Positions 35,001 to 47,000 of a stretch of 64,000 bases of DNA are shown in pieces; the first letter of the stretch is position 1, and every line of letters starts with the position of its first letter. The notes beneath the pieces were generated by a model. It saw only the letters and a list, made by a program, of their open reading frames with translations. It made no database searches and was not told the DNA's origin. Source of the stretch: Angiostrongylus vasorum (lineage: Eukaryota; Nematoda; Chromadorea; Rhabditida; Metastrongylidae). Position numbers and translations under genes: made by a program. The stretch is taken from positions 1,054,001 to 1,118,000 of the forward strand of contig JADANN010000456.1 in NCBI GenBank assembly GCA_018806985.1, in the 5' to 3' direction.

Positions 35001-38000
35001 GAGGATGGTAGCTCTAACATAAAACATTGGTTGTCCACCATAAGTGATTGTGTAGGCCAGATATTCATTAGATCACCTCTAACGATGCCTGATGAAGTCG
35101 AACTTATAGCAAACCCATCAGAGATTGATCAACGCGGGACAATTCATCCTCTGTCAGCCTTTCTTGCTTTGTATTTAACCTGCGATGGCCTCATCCGGAA
35201 ATGCATCATTCAACTTGGGAACCAGAGACATCTTCAGCACCTTCCCATGATTCGCTCACATAAAGGGTTTGTAAATAGAAGAAAGCCGATAACAGACTAT
35301 AAATTGTATTCAATTCTAAGATAAATGAAGAATAAAAGTGTTCACTGCACTCGAAACCGGTCTCTCAGACGTTAAGCGGAGACAAGTTATAACATGGACA
35401 ATTCAAAACATCATTTCAAATTTTTGATGCATAGTCAGTCCATTCGCATTCCTTTCTCTTTTTTTTTTTTGTTGTTTACCTTTGTCACATCAATGACATT
35501 TAATCTACTGAGCATACTAATATTACCACAGATAAAACAGTTGCCCAACTTTCTCACCCAGTACACAACCCGTTTCTTCATCAACCTCACTGGCGGTAAC
35601 GAGTACGGCTTCACGTGCGATTTGGCGAAGTGACTCTCGATGAAAGCTCGATCGTTGAGCGGTGGAAGCGTACGCAACACTTCCGGCAGGTAACCAGGTC
35701 TTGGAAAGTAGACTGAAAAAATACAGTCATTCAACTTCTATCAGAAATATCCATAGTGCAAGATATCTACGACCCTGTAGTTTGTCATTTTTTAATATCC
35801 GAACCATTTATGAAAGCCAACAGGCAGAGTATTTATAAAGTAACAAGCTTTCATTTCTTATTTTTTTATCGTGTCTCTTCATCACATTGGGAAAAGGGAC
35901 TCCTGCAAGCACGGAAAAGCCTTACATGGTCCTTCACCATTATTTCTCATGAATCTATTTCTCAATATACATCCAAAAATATCTAGAAACACCTAAGCTA
36001 CACGTTTATTGCTACAATAAGGCTGTCAGTAAACTTAGTTAGTTATAAAAAACTTTAATGAATTGCTTTTGACACCTTCACTGGATCTGTTGAATAAGAC
36101 GGAAGGTGGCTGTGGAGGATTCCTTACCCTTACGTTCGTTCATGGTCCCATAGACCAATAACCCATCTCTGTTGACTTCAAAGGTCTCAATTCATCTTAG
36201 ATGTTAAAGAGGAGAGCAGATGGTAGATGGTTGCAGTGGATTCCTCATGTTCATTCGTTGTTCTAAGGACAAATAACCCAGCCTTGCTGAGTTTAGGTAC
36301 TACAATCGATCTCTTGCACCTTTATGCGCTCACATTCCTTTTTACACAGGTTGAAGCCATTACAATAAAGAATATAATTGGAAATGAAAAGAATTTGAAA
36401 AAGAACAAGGTCCGAATAAAATTTCGTTGCACAGTGTCTTTTTACTCCTTCATTTTTCTTTTTCAAGCCGTCCACATTAGGCGAAACAGCGCAATTCTGC
36501 TCGATGTGAATTCCAGTCAATCAGTATTCACTGAATTATACTCTAACAGATAGTTCACTTCACCATTCCACTAAAACTCTATGATTATGGTCGAACCGAA
36601 GAGAAAAAAATCCAGCGGATCATTCCAATAACCACAGAAATCTTAAAAGGATAAGAACAAAGATCTCGGCATCTTTTGAATGATGATTGATCGATCCCTG
36701 TGGGACGCGTCATGCATTCCAGTTCATTAAGAACTGTTGAAGGTGACTGAATGCATGTCTAGCTTTTACAATGACTCGCGGTGGCCTACCGATGCATCGA
36801 GCCAGTGCTATCGTCCCAGACAAGTCTGGCACCAATTTGCCGACCCGTAGCGACGGCTTGGTGGACCTGGGGCGCGGGGATCGATCTCGTGTGTGCATTA
36901 TAGGGTACCTCCGACCACTGCGAGCACATATTAAGTTAGTGCACTAACAACAACATATTGGCTGTTGAAAACTTCGCTGCATTAACTGATATCGACAATC
37001 TCTTGAGAAAAATTAAGGAAAAAAGTGCCATCACTTCTTATGTGTTTGCTATCTGAGGTCAATTAGCGTTGGAAACTAGTTGAAAAATACGACTCAAATC
37101 GAAAAGTCTTTTGGATCATCGTCAGCAAATATTTAGAAACCGATGCAAGATAATGCAAATTAATCAAATGGTTGCTGTAATTCTTTGTATCTAAGGAAAA
37201 GTGGTTGTAAGAAAATCGTACGCCCTACTTTTTAAGTAATTTTCAAGCATTTTAACTTATCAAATTATTCAATAAAGCAGCTTCTAAGTACTTGAATTCC
37301 AAAGCTGAGCCTCAAGTAAATCTCGGTGACCATCGAAAAAGTTGTGATGAACATTTTCGAACAAGTCGAACGAAAAGAAAAAAAACTCATAACTTAATTC
37401 CAAATTCCGGTCTTATCTTGATCTCAGTATTGATCAATAAGTTACAGTACTTTCGATGAAGCGATACGACGTTAACGTAGTTTTCACTTCAAAATGGCTT
37501 ACGTTTCGGCAAATGTCACCTTATTCAAGGATGTTTTCTTTTTTAAATATTGTCCTATCTATACAGAGTGAGACCATAAAGTAAACAAGGGTTTCAAGAA
37601 GTAGCGGAGAAAGTCGATCATCTACCCAACTAAGACGATCTTTCATCTCAAGGATGATACATCCTTTAAAGATCGAAATTCGAATCAGTTTATCAAGAAC
37701 ACATTAACTCACACCTTTGATATTTAAGAAAGTAACAATTACTACTGTCGTTACTTAAATGACCAATCTCTACTAAAATATGATCCATGAACACCGCTTG
37801 CGTTTAACTAAGCTTGGTGATATAGAGATTGTCTTTGTTTTCTAAACAGCTCTACTATGTCAGGGATACTCTGGAATCAGTCAAGCTATCTAGATAGATA
37901 GAAATTTTTTAAAAACAAATTAATCAGGAGCCTTAACCAACCTCCATTTTGACTTCTCATCCCAATAGTACCACCCGTGTACAGACACAGTACCCTCGCC

Positions 38001-41000
38001 TCCGGCAACGTACGCGGTTCGTCAATTTTTGACGGAGCGATCTTAGCATCGTGTAGCTCATGAACAAGATTCTAAAATACAAAGTACCTAACATTAACTT
38101 CTATCGTAACCAGCAGATGATTTTTTTATTGTTTTAATACTATGATACAAAAGAAATGCACTTAAGTGCAACCTCAGCACCAGTTCTCAAGGAAAGTCCC
38201 CAAAATGAAAGCTCTCATATTTTCTACACTATCTACTACAGTAGATGAATTACTTTCTACACTTTCTTCCATTGCTTTATCGCTTTAGCTATCATTACAC
38301 GATAGAGGACTCCATTATGTCAAAAATTCGCTGGAGTTACGGTAATTGGCGATATTGATTGACCCATTAGTGATCTGCCCGAAAAATGCCTAGTCAAGCG
38401 ACTTTTTTTCGATGTCTGTCTGTGAACGGAACTGATTCTCTTCGACTTCGATTTCAAAGCACAGCGGGGTAAATACGACAGAAAATCGAATATTTCCCCG
38501 ATTTTGTCCTTTGTAATGTTAATAAATCTCACACATAAACAGAACGAAACACTCAAGAGCACTAGGGAAAAATCGAACATATCCAGAAATTTAAACACTT
38601 ACTACTCACATAAACCATATATACAATAATCACAGAACAAGATATAACTTGTACATGAATGTCTGAAATACTGACAAAACACAACAAGTTGGAATGAGAG
38701 AATTGTTGACGTAGGTGGCTCACCTGGATGCAGTCCCGTATGAGGGACGCCGGTTCGAACAAGCACTGCGATTCTAGCGAATAGCCAGTCGAGATGGTAG
38801 TCGTGGTAGCCAGTTTGACGACGACGTTCGACGTTGATGAAGTAACCACCGACGACTTGCGGACGGACGGATGGGCGGACGGACAGGACTCGGATCACGA
38901 CCGTAGGAGTGTACTGGTACGGAGTTGGTAGAGTGCAATGAACCGGCGACGACCGGGCGCGCTGCGTACACGCGAACCCTTCTACAGAAAAATGCGATCG
39001 GGCTATTTTTTTTCCGTCTCAGTTGTCTTTCCTTCTCTGCCACTCTCCGCCGTACGTCGTCCTATTTCGTCGTCGCTCTCGTCACTCTCGACCCACATCG
39101 CTTTCGATGTGCTCTTCGATAGCGCTTGGAGAGAGGCCAAAAAGCGGTACAGGCAAAGAGATTTTTTTGATACGGTAATCAGAACGGTCAAGGCCATTGG
39201 ACAATCTCCGGTATTAAAGAGCCGATCGTGTGCTCAGCCACTGCTGATGTATATAACGTCTGCGAAAATGTGCTGCTCTATAAACTAATTCCACCTCGAA
39301 AATCGACAAATTGATAAGCCCAATGGCTGGTCAAAACCGTCTTATGAGAAGGAATTCGTAGCAGATCGCCTATGACAGTAGCCATTCTAAAAGGTCAGTA
39401 AAATAGGTCTAGACGTATCCCTGATAGATGCGGCATCATTTGACTTCATTAAACATCGTTAGATGTGAGTAAATGCATATGCGAACTATATAACGACTCT
39501 CGGTAGCCTACCAATGTGTCGAGTCAGTGCTACTATCCTCCCAGACAATCCACTACCAATTTGCCAACCCCGGAGGGATGGAAGGCTTGGTGAACCTGGG
39601 ACGCGGGATCGATCCCATGTGTATCGCAGAGCACTTCTAACCACTGCGCCACACGCGCCCTTTTGTTACAATCCTTACTGCGATTTGCAAAATACAGAGT
39701 CTTTGCAGTATCTTTTTTGGAGTTTTGATTTTCAATTCCCTTTCTCATCCGAAGAATTTCCTACAGCAGGCATGAAACGGTCGATTTTTTCCACCGTTCT
39801 TCTAATAAATACCTTTTCCGTTTTACAGGAAAGAAGAAGGTGTCACCTTCTGCTTCAAATTTTCCTTTTTAATTTTTTACAAATCATTCAAATCATTCTG
39901 AATATTGGAAGCATCGATGCAAATCCTTCAAAAGTTTTCAACAGATATCTTTGTTCAAAGTGCTTAAATCAAAAGCCTCGTTAAGTTTTTTTTCATCTAC
40001 TTTTTTTCCCATCCATATGAACGTCATTCCTTTTATAGAAGATATTGTGGACTTACCGTAGCGGACACGTTTCTCATCATGGATCCATCGTGAATTTTCA
40101 GTGTTTTCGGAGTGTGAGTCTCGTCCAGTGGCTTTTTCGGTGGACTCGACATCATCGTTGGTGGTGAACCTAACAACAATAGCAGATATAGGCACAAAAC
40201 AACACATACAACTAAACGGAAGTGTTCTTCAGCTTTCTGGAAACCGTCCACTACAAGCTAGTTCAGCTCCGTTCGATCCAAATTTTTTTGAACTACTACT
40301 CATAAAGTCCTTCATATTGAAAAAAGTCGACGACGTCATGGTTTTAAAACAGTTCCCTAAACATCATCATCGCTATCTCTACACAACATTTGACCGTTCC
40401 TTTCCGACGACATTTTTTTCCACATCTTAAGCATTTTTCGCTAAAACAAAACCTGTACATCTTCAACTTTCCTGCATTCAGTGCATATTCTGAAGACAAC
40501 TTTAATAATCTCCGACCCGGAAACTCACTAATTTTTTCTGGTAAGGTAGTGCTGAATTCCGTGTGTAGTGGTGAGTATACGCTCCACCTCCTCACCTTCA
40601 TCGTTTTGTACTTGAATTTTTGGAATCGATCCAATTTTGAACATTATCGCTGATCTCAAGGAATAATCACAGCGATAAGAGCAGACGACAACGAAGCGGA
40701 AAATGAACAAAACACATCGACACGATAGGCGATGAGGTTCGAGTGATTGCAAAAACTGTCGAGAAAAAAAGACATCGATGTAAAGAATATAATCAGTGAA
40801 ACTGTCTTCACCGTACCTTTTCAAATCTATTCATTGTTTTTATAGGAATGAACATCTTTGCTCACACCAAATTTAACCTCACAATATTATCATCTCTATT
40901 ATGGGTTATCAAACCCAAAGAAAGTGGGTCTGTTTTTTCGAGGAACTTACCTTCAGCAACCATAACCTAATCTTGATTTTTCTGTAGCCACCCTATTATA

Positions 41001-44000
41001 CTTGAGGCAGATTTTTTAAGTACTTAATATCGATACTACAAAAGAAAACAGTGGTATACAAGTATCATTTATTGTTCAACTTTCTACTTGCTGTCTATTA
41101 TTTTTCTCACGGCAGGGTTTTATGTGAGATACAACCACGGTGATGCTGAGATATTTGCAAAACCTGCACCCCTAGGAAAGGCGATTACCTTTTCCGGGCG
41201 AGCTCACATGTTACCAACTGCACCACTGAGACCTTGCTTCGGCTTTCTCTCAGCCTGATTAGGAATGAACTAGGAAAAAAATTGGTTTTGAATCCAATAT
41301 TGTTTCATTTTATATATGCTGCGTACTACTTTTAAAGAAGACCAGCTGATATTTGATGATTTTGGGGAAACGAGTTTCAACACTCAACCGTGGTGGCGGC
41401 AAATGGTGGTCACACTGCAACAGCATCAGAAGACAGATCATGATGAAAATCACCATATTTCATCTACAGGGAGATTCCTGATTGAGGAGGAAGACGATGG
41501 AGATTCCATGGGATGACTGCTGTGGACATGTATGACGTTCAGGCGGCACTGTAGTTAGTTCCCTTCAATCCTGGCACGTATCATTAGAACGCTATCATAG
41601 GATACTTGAAAACCAACCACTAGATGAGTAAGGTGTACATCGATAAAAAACAATTATTCACCTATGTCAATGTGAGTTATGCCTCTATGCTTATGCAAAC
41701 CTACAAGGATAACAAAAGAAATAAACGATGAGTGTCTAAAGAAATTCCTGCCATCGACTGCTCATTTTGGCTGATCTGTGATGCCAAATTGGTGTCCTAT
41801 GTCCAAAATAACAAAACAACGATATGGATTCGAGTTTGCAATGGAGTGAAAGTGTTTGCATGCGCAAAAAATGTGCATTTCTGCACTGTAGGCATACTGC
41901 ATCCAACCGGCACGAAGGACATGGACGATCTGCCTAGCCTGGCTGTCGAACTCTCGACTGCGTACGCCTAATTAAGGTCTCTACCATATTTACCTACAAA
42001 ATATTAGATAAAAAAAACTACGTGTGTTTATTTACAGGTTCTTATGAACTGGTTGTTCGAGCTAATGCGAGGTTGGTATAAGTTGTCGTTGTTGTTGTTG
42101 TTGTTGCTGTTATTGTTGTTGTTGTTGTTGTTGGTGTTGTTGTTGTTGTTGTTATTGATATTGCTGTTGTTGTTGTTGTCGTTTTTGTTGATGTTGTTGA
42201 ACAATAACAACAACAACTTATACTAACCTCCATCAGCTCAAGCAAGATCAGTTCATAAGAACATATAAATAAATGTACCAACTATTTATGCCGAGGTTTA
42301 TAGAAAATCGATCTTTTGAATTATTAAAAAAACAAACTACGCAGTTAAATCACACCAGGTACTCCTACTGACCATCCCTTCACGAGTGATCTCGAGTTGA
42401 TCTGTAACACGGAAAAGTGGCGTGTAGTCAGAAGCAAACATGCACTTGACTCGACCTCTCTTAGGGCATGAGTGATTTACACCTTCCAAAAGCATCTTGC
42501 GTGTTGTTGTGTTTTCCTATATCCGAACTGCACCCAACAAGAGAAATCAGACAAAAGCTAAGTAGTATGTAGCATAAAAAGCCCGAGCATACTTCACGAA
42601 GAGGATGGGAAGCGCTGACGTAGTGACGCTGTTTATCAAAAGAACGGTGCTAGTTCGACACCGGACCAGGCTCCTGAGCCTCGCATCCGTACAGGGTCGA
42701 AAAAATGCTACCAAACCTGTCTGGTATCAGTTAGCTCACCCCAGTCTACATGGAAACGCTCTAACCGGTTATCTCAGAGCTACAGAAAGAATCGATTTGA
42801 TCAGCGTTTAACGACACTCATAACGAAGATGAAAAAGCCCTCAAGCAGCAACCGATTCTATACGAAAAAAATTCGAAGACCTTTGTGAGTGATGTATGCC
42901 AAAAAAACGAACTGAATGGAACAAGTGCGAGGATCTACACAGTGAGGGTGAAGAAGAGTCGTGCGATGTAAATAAACAATACTTCATAAAAAACTCCAAT
43001 CATCCGTATTCCTCTGTTAAGAAAAGTGAAAAACAAAGTGTACCACACGCTTTTCGTGTCCCCTCAATCAAGCGAGGTCCATTGAGTGGCTCAACCCTAC
43101 AACATGAACAAATAGAGACTACTCTAGTGCATACAATGGGCATAGCATGCTTTACGGGACTACAGGTGGGTGACACAGTGGAACTACGTCTCAGTATACG
43201 TCCTTGGATGTGTCGCCCAAGCTGCAAAGCAGTTCGACGCTTCCATCTGTAACCCTATTGAGCGTGAATTTATGCTTCAGCAGAAACCCATAATCGTGGT
43301 TTCACGGTAAGAACAACAGAAAAAGGGATGACACCGAATATATTACGTTATATCCGAAATACCCTTGAGCGAGCAGTATGTAGTCAGCAGCTCGTGGTAG
43401 GAACGAATGGAGTTCACTGGTACTCTCTCATAATGGATGAGTGACGAGACTACAGGTAACAGGAGAAGGGTGATACAGCTAGTGCAAACAGATACTCACA
43501 GTGGTATGGAAAAAAATTCCACGAAAAGTTGTTCTCTTACCAAAAAAAACTATTGTTGTAACTCTTATAATAAACATGTTGGGATAACAGGAACTGTGAT
43601 CGACTACTTCTTCCAAAAAGAGATGAGGACAAAAAACAACTGATAATATTGCCAAGGAAATGGACAAAATGTGAGTGCTAGTCGGACGACCGACGTATTT
43701 CGCAGCTCAGATTAATTTTTTAAATAACAGTTAAAGAGGGAACAATAACCGTAGCAATGGGAATTCGGTGGGTTGCCAGTCTTATTTGCTCTATTGTAAA
43801 CAACTATGGAAAACGAGTTCATGACAGTATACGAGCAAGAAGACTTTAAATAACACGGGAGATAACAAACGAAACTTGTGAATGGTTAGGGGTTATCGGG
43901 AGTGTTTTTGTTAGAACAAAACAACAGAAGAGCTTGATCGATCACTGAGAAAGACAACTGGGCCTGATGAAAAAAGTGTAAGAACATAGACAGCAGCCGG

Positions 44001-47000
44001 TTAGACTGCCACCTATGTCAATCCTGTTCATCAACCACTAATGAAAGGGGATTCTAGTGGAGTCTCCATTATTCTTGGGTGCGACCGGAGAAGGATAAAA
44101 AGCTCCAGTGACTCCAGTGATATGAACGGCATCATAGTTCTCTTACGTAACTATTTATTCTCATCGCCTTTGATGGAAGGATTGTTAGAGGTAGCTCGTA
44201 GTGGTCTGACATAAGTGCTAAGTATACCCACAAGTACCTCGTCGGGCTCTTTTGAAGTAGTTGTGGAAAGCGTTTGTTGAAAGCCACTATGAAACTCCAC
44301 ACGTGTTCTCACACTTGATCGTATCACTTGCTAGAATCTATTGCCTATGATATAATCCAAATTTACCTAAGGACATGGAAAGTACAACCCTTTTCGCTTG
44401 AATTTATTTGCCTCTCAAGGGTGAGCATGTCACAGATTTTGATCTGGATTTAATCTCCAATCTGCCACCAGAGAAACTGCTAGGTTGCCTCACCAATCAC
44501 CCGGTCCAAGACTCTTAGATAACAGGATATCTGTGGAATTTTTTTCTTTATATGATTTTTTTTATTATAGTGATAGTGGTGGATGTGAACTATCGATTAC
44601 TGAAGGGGACAGAAAAGTACCCGTTGAATGGGTGCAAAATAGTGGGCAGCAAGTCAGTGCAAATTCAGTTAATCTTTAAACAAACACCAGTTAATAAAAA
44701 TTGGTGTTTACACTGGCGATTAGTACTTGGATACTTGCATGACACGTCTTCGCTGGCTGTGCGGGTCCCAGCAAAACTTACATTCTCCGGAGATTTGCTG
44801 GTTCAGCCATTGTGGTTCCCTGGAGTGCCGAGGTCAGCCTGGCTGAAGTTTCCTCAAGTTGTACCACCTCAGGCTGTCACCGCCTTTGTGGATAAGAAAG
44901 AGACTTCCCACCATGCCATGCCCCGGCATTGCTTTACTCTTAGCTGGACTTCCGGATGGAAACGCCGGACTCCTTCCCAGTTTGGGAGGCCTTGCTGGAG
45001 AGATGAGCCCCCCCCGCCGCACATCGCACCTCGACAGGAACACCTCCCACCCACGATGAGGAGATAAACCATTGGGAGACTGGTAATTGATGGCATTGAG
45101 AAGAACAAAATCCAGATTCAGAGTAAAGAAATCCCTAAAAAGTGCTTTAAACTTTTGAGTGGTGTCATTATGAAGTGACCAATAAACCAAAAGATCGACA
45201 ACATTACTCCTTTTACGGAGATCTGTCCTAGTAAGTATTTAGATTCATAGGGTGAAGTAGACTCAATCAGTAATTATATTAATTCATGTTACGAAAACAA
45301 AGGAAACATCTTGCTGGGGATTATGGGAGTTTCCCACACAACCTAAAATTGAAATACTGTATGCTTCAAAAAAAAATGAAAAAGATGAAGAGGAAGAAGG
45401 GATGCGTGGAGTATAAAATTAATCGAAAGAGATTCTGTCTTGTCAAAGAGCACATACGTGAAATAGTAAGAGATGTTTCATCTAAAGAAAAAGAACAGCA
45501 ACAAAACTTGGTTACAATGCTAAACTTCTTATTTACTCCCTATTATTTTTAATGGTAGGGTGTTTTGTCAACTTATTGCGTTTGAAAAAGAAGTCTGATA
45601 CGTGGAGAAGTTTGCATTTCAGTTTTGAAGTCAGTAAAAGCACGACAAGAAGTAATGGTGGTCTCGTCTCTACTTTACCAGAAAAAAGGTAACAGACCGC
45701 TCGAACGAAAACGTCGAGATGATCTGACCCAACATGTATCAGTGATATAAGATATACCAATGGTGTTCTCTATCCGATAAAAGAAGGTCGTGATAGATTC
45801 ATATCTGCCCTGATGAGCTCGATCTCACAACTGCCGTATCTGCCATCACTACTGTTATTAGTCAAGTTTCGACTTTTAACAACGCTGCTATGGCTGCCTT
45901 TATTAGCTGTTTTTTTGCTAATGTAGATTATTCCCATATATAATTTGAACGCTTTCCCATCAAGAAGGAAATAAGTAATTTTCTACTGACTGTAAGGTAA
46001 TAGTGGAAAAGTTTGCAAACGTTTAACACAGATGAGAACTTGACAATATGTCCTACTATAGTATGGACATCACTAAAATAGTTAAATATCTACAAGAAAG
46101 AAGGAAAAATGATGCATTTACTTCTTTTTTCGATAGGATGGAATTTCTATAACGTGAAAGAAATAGATTCTAAGAACAACATTCCCCTGGTACACTGTTT
46201 CCTCTCAAGGTCATCACAGTAATCAACCTTAACGATGCACTACGATGATTCGCGGAGTATCAGTGAAGACGGAAATGGCCCAGAAATTTGAAACATTACA
46301 TATTTGATTATAACATCGATTTTAGTTTTTTCGCTGAAGAAGATTGGACTCGATACGAAGATGAAGACACCACACAGAGAGTACGAACGACTTTGGAACT
46401 CGACTCGGAACACCAGCTCTGATGAAGATGAAGACGTCGATAAGTTAGCCGAATAAAGATCTTTCTCAACCTCCTGTTAGCTTAATAATCCAGGAAGTAC
46501 TGAATTTAGTTAATCTTCTAACGTCAGTAATATTTCAAACATAAACACACGTGAACTTTTATTAATACCTATTCAAATTCTTATTAGTAGCAGGTAGGAC
46601 ATTTTTATTGAGGCTCTATTCAGGAGAAGACTAGCACGCTCTCCACTTTCACATTTTAGCCTGCTAGCCCTATAAAATGACTGTTCATGAATCTTTTTTT
46701 CCTCTTAATCCCACGTCAATGTGTATATCTCTTAACGGAAAATAATAAAACGAAAAGAAAAAAAAGTTCTGACTCACTGCCAATGCTGTTCCTGTGCCCG
46801 TTATTTGTGTCGTGAAAATTGATGATAGGAATAGCATTCGACGTCAACATCTCTGGTTTCGAATCGTCTTTAGTCACTTCTGTTTTATCGGCAAACGTAT
46901 TCGATACTGAAAATAGACGTTGATGGCCGGATAGAGTTGGGAAATCATCATCGTCGATCATCGTCGAATTGCTAGAAGCATGCAATAGCAGCTGACGAGA

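Noticed and set aside
35604..35712. Alternative shorter version of the asparaginase exon ending at a GTGAGG donor
   Set aside because: It would remove the RxxRVVY segment that aligns with animal ASPG. The donor at 35,557/35,558 preserves it and keeps phase.
39607..39660. Possible tRNA gene on the minus strand
   Set aside because: A- and B-boxes are good, but the sequence continues into the common family B body and no acceptor stem closes. It is a SINE head, as are the similar sites at 26.63, 28.68 and 61.06 kb.
42028..42281. Poly-Leu, poly-Asn and poly-Thr ORFs
   Set aside because: Translations of the GTT tract in three frames.
42896..43252. 118-codon plus-strand ORF
   Set aside because: Starts in the end of a family C SINE. 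A central [12 protein letters not shown] segment is suggestive, but there is no recognisable fold and no splice support.
44552..45190. 171-codon and 118-codon ORFs on opposite strands
   Set aside because: Both mostly overlap a family D repeat. Translations contain repeat-derived Pro/Gly/Arg-rich stretches seen in the other D copies.
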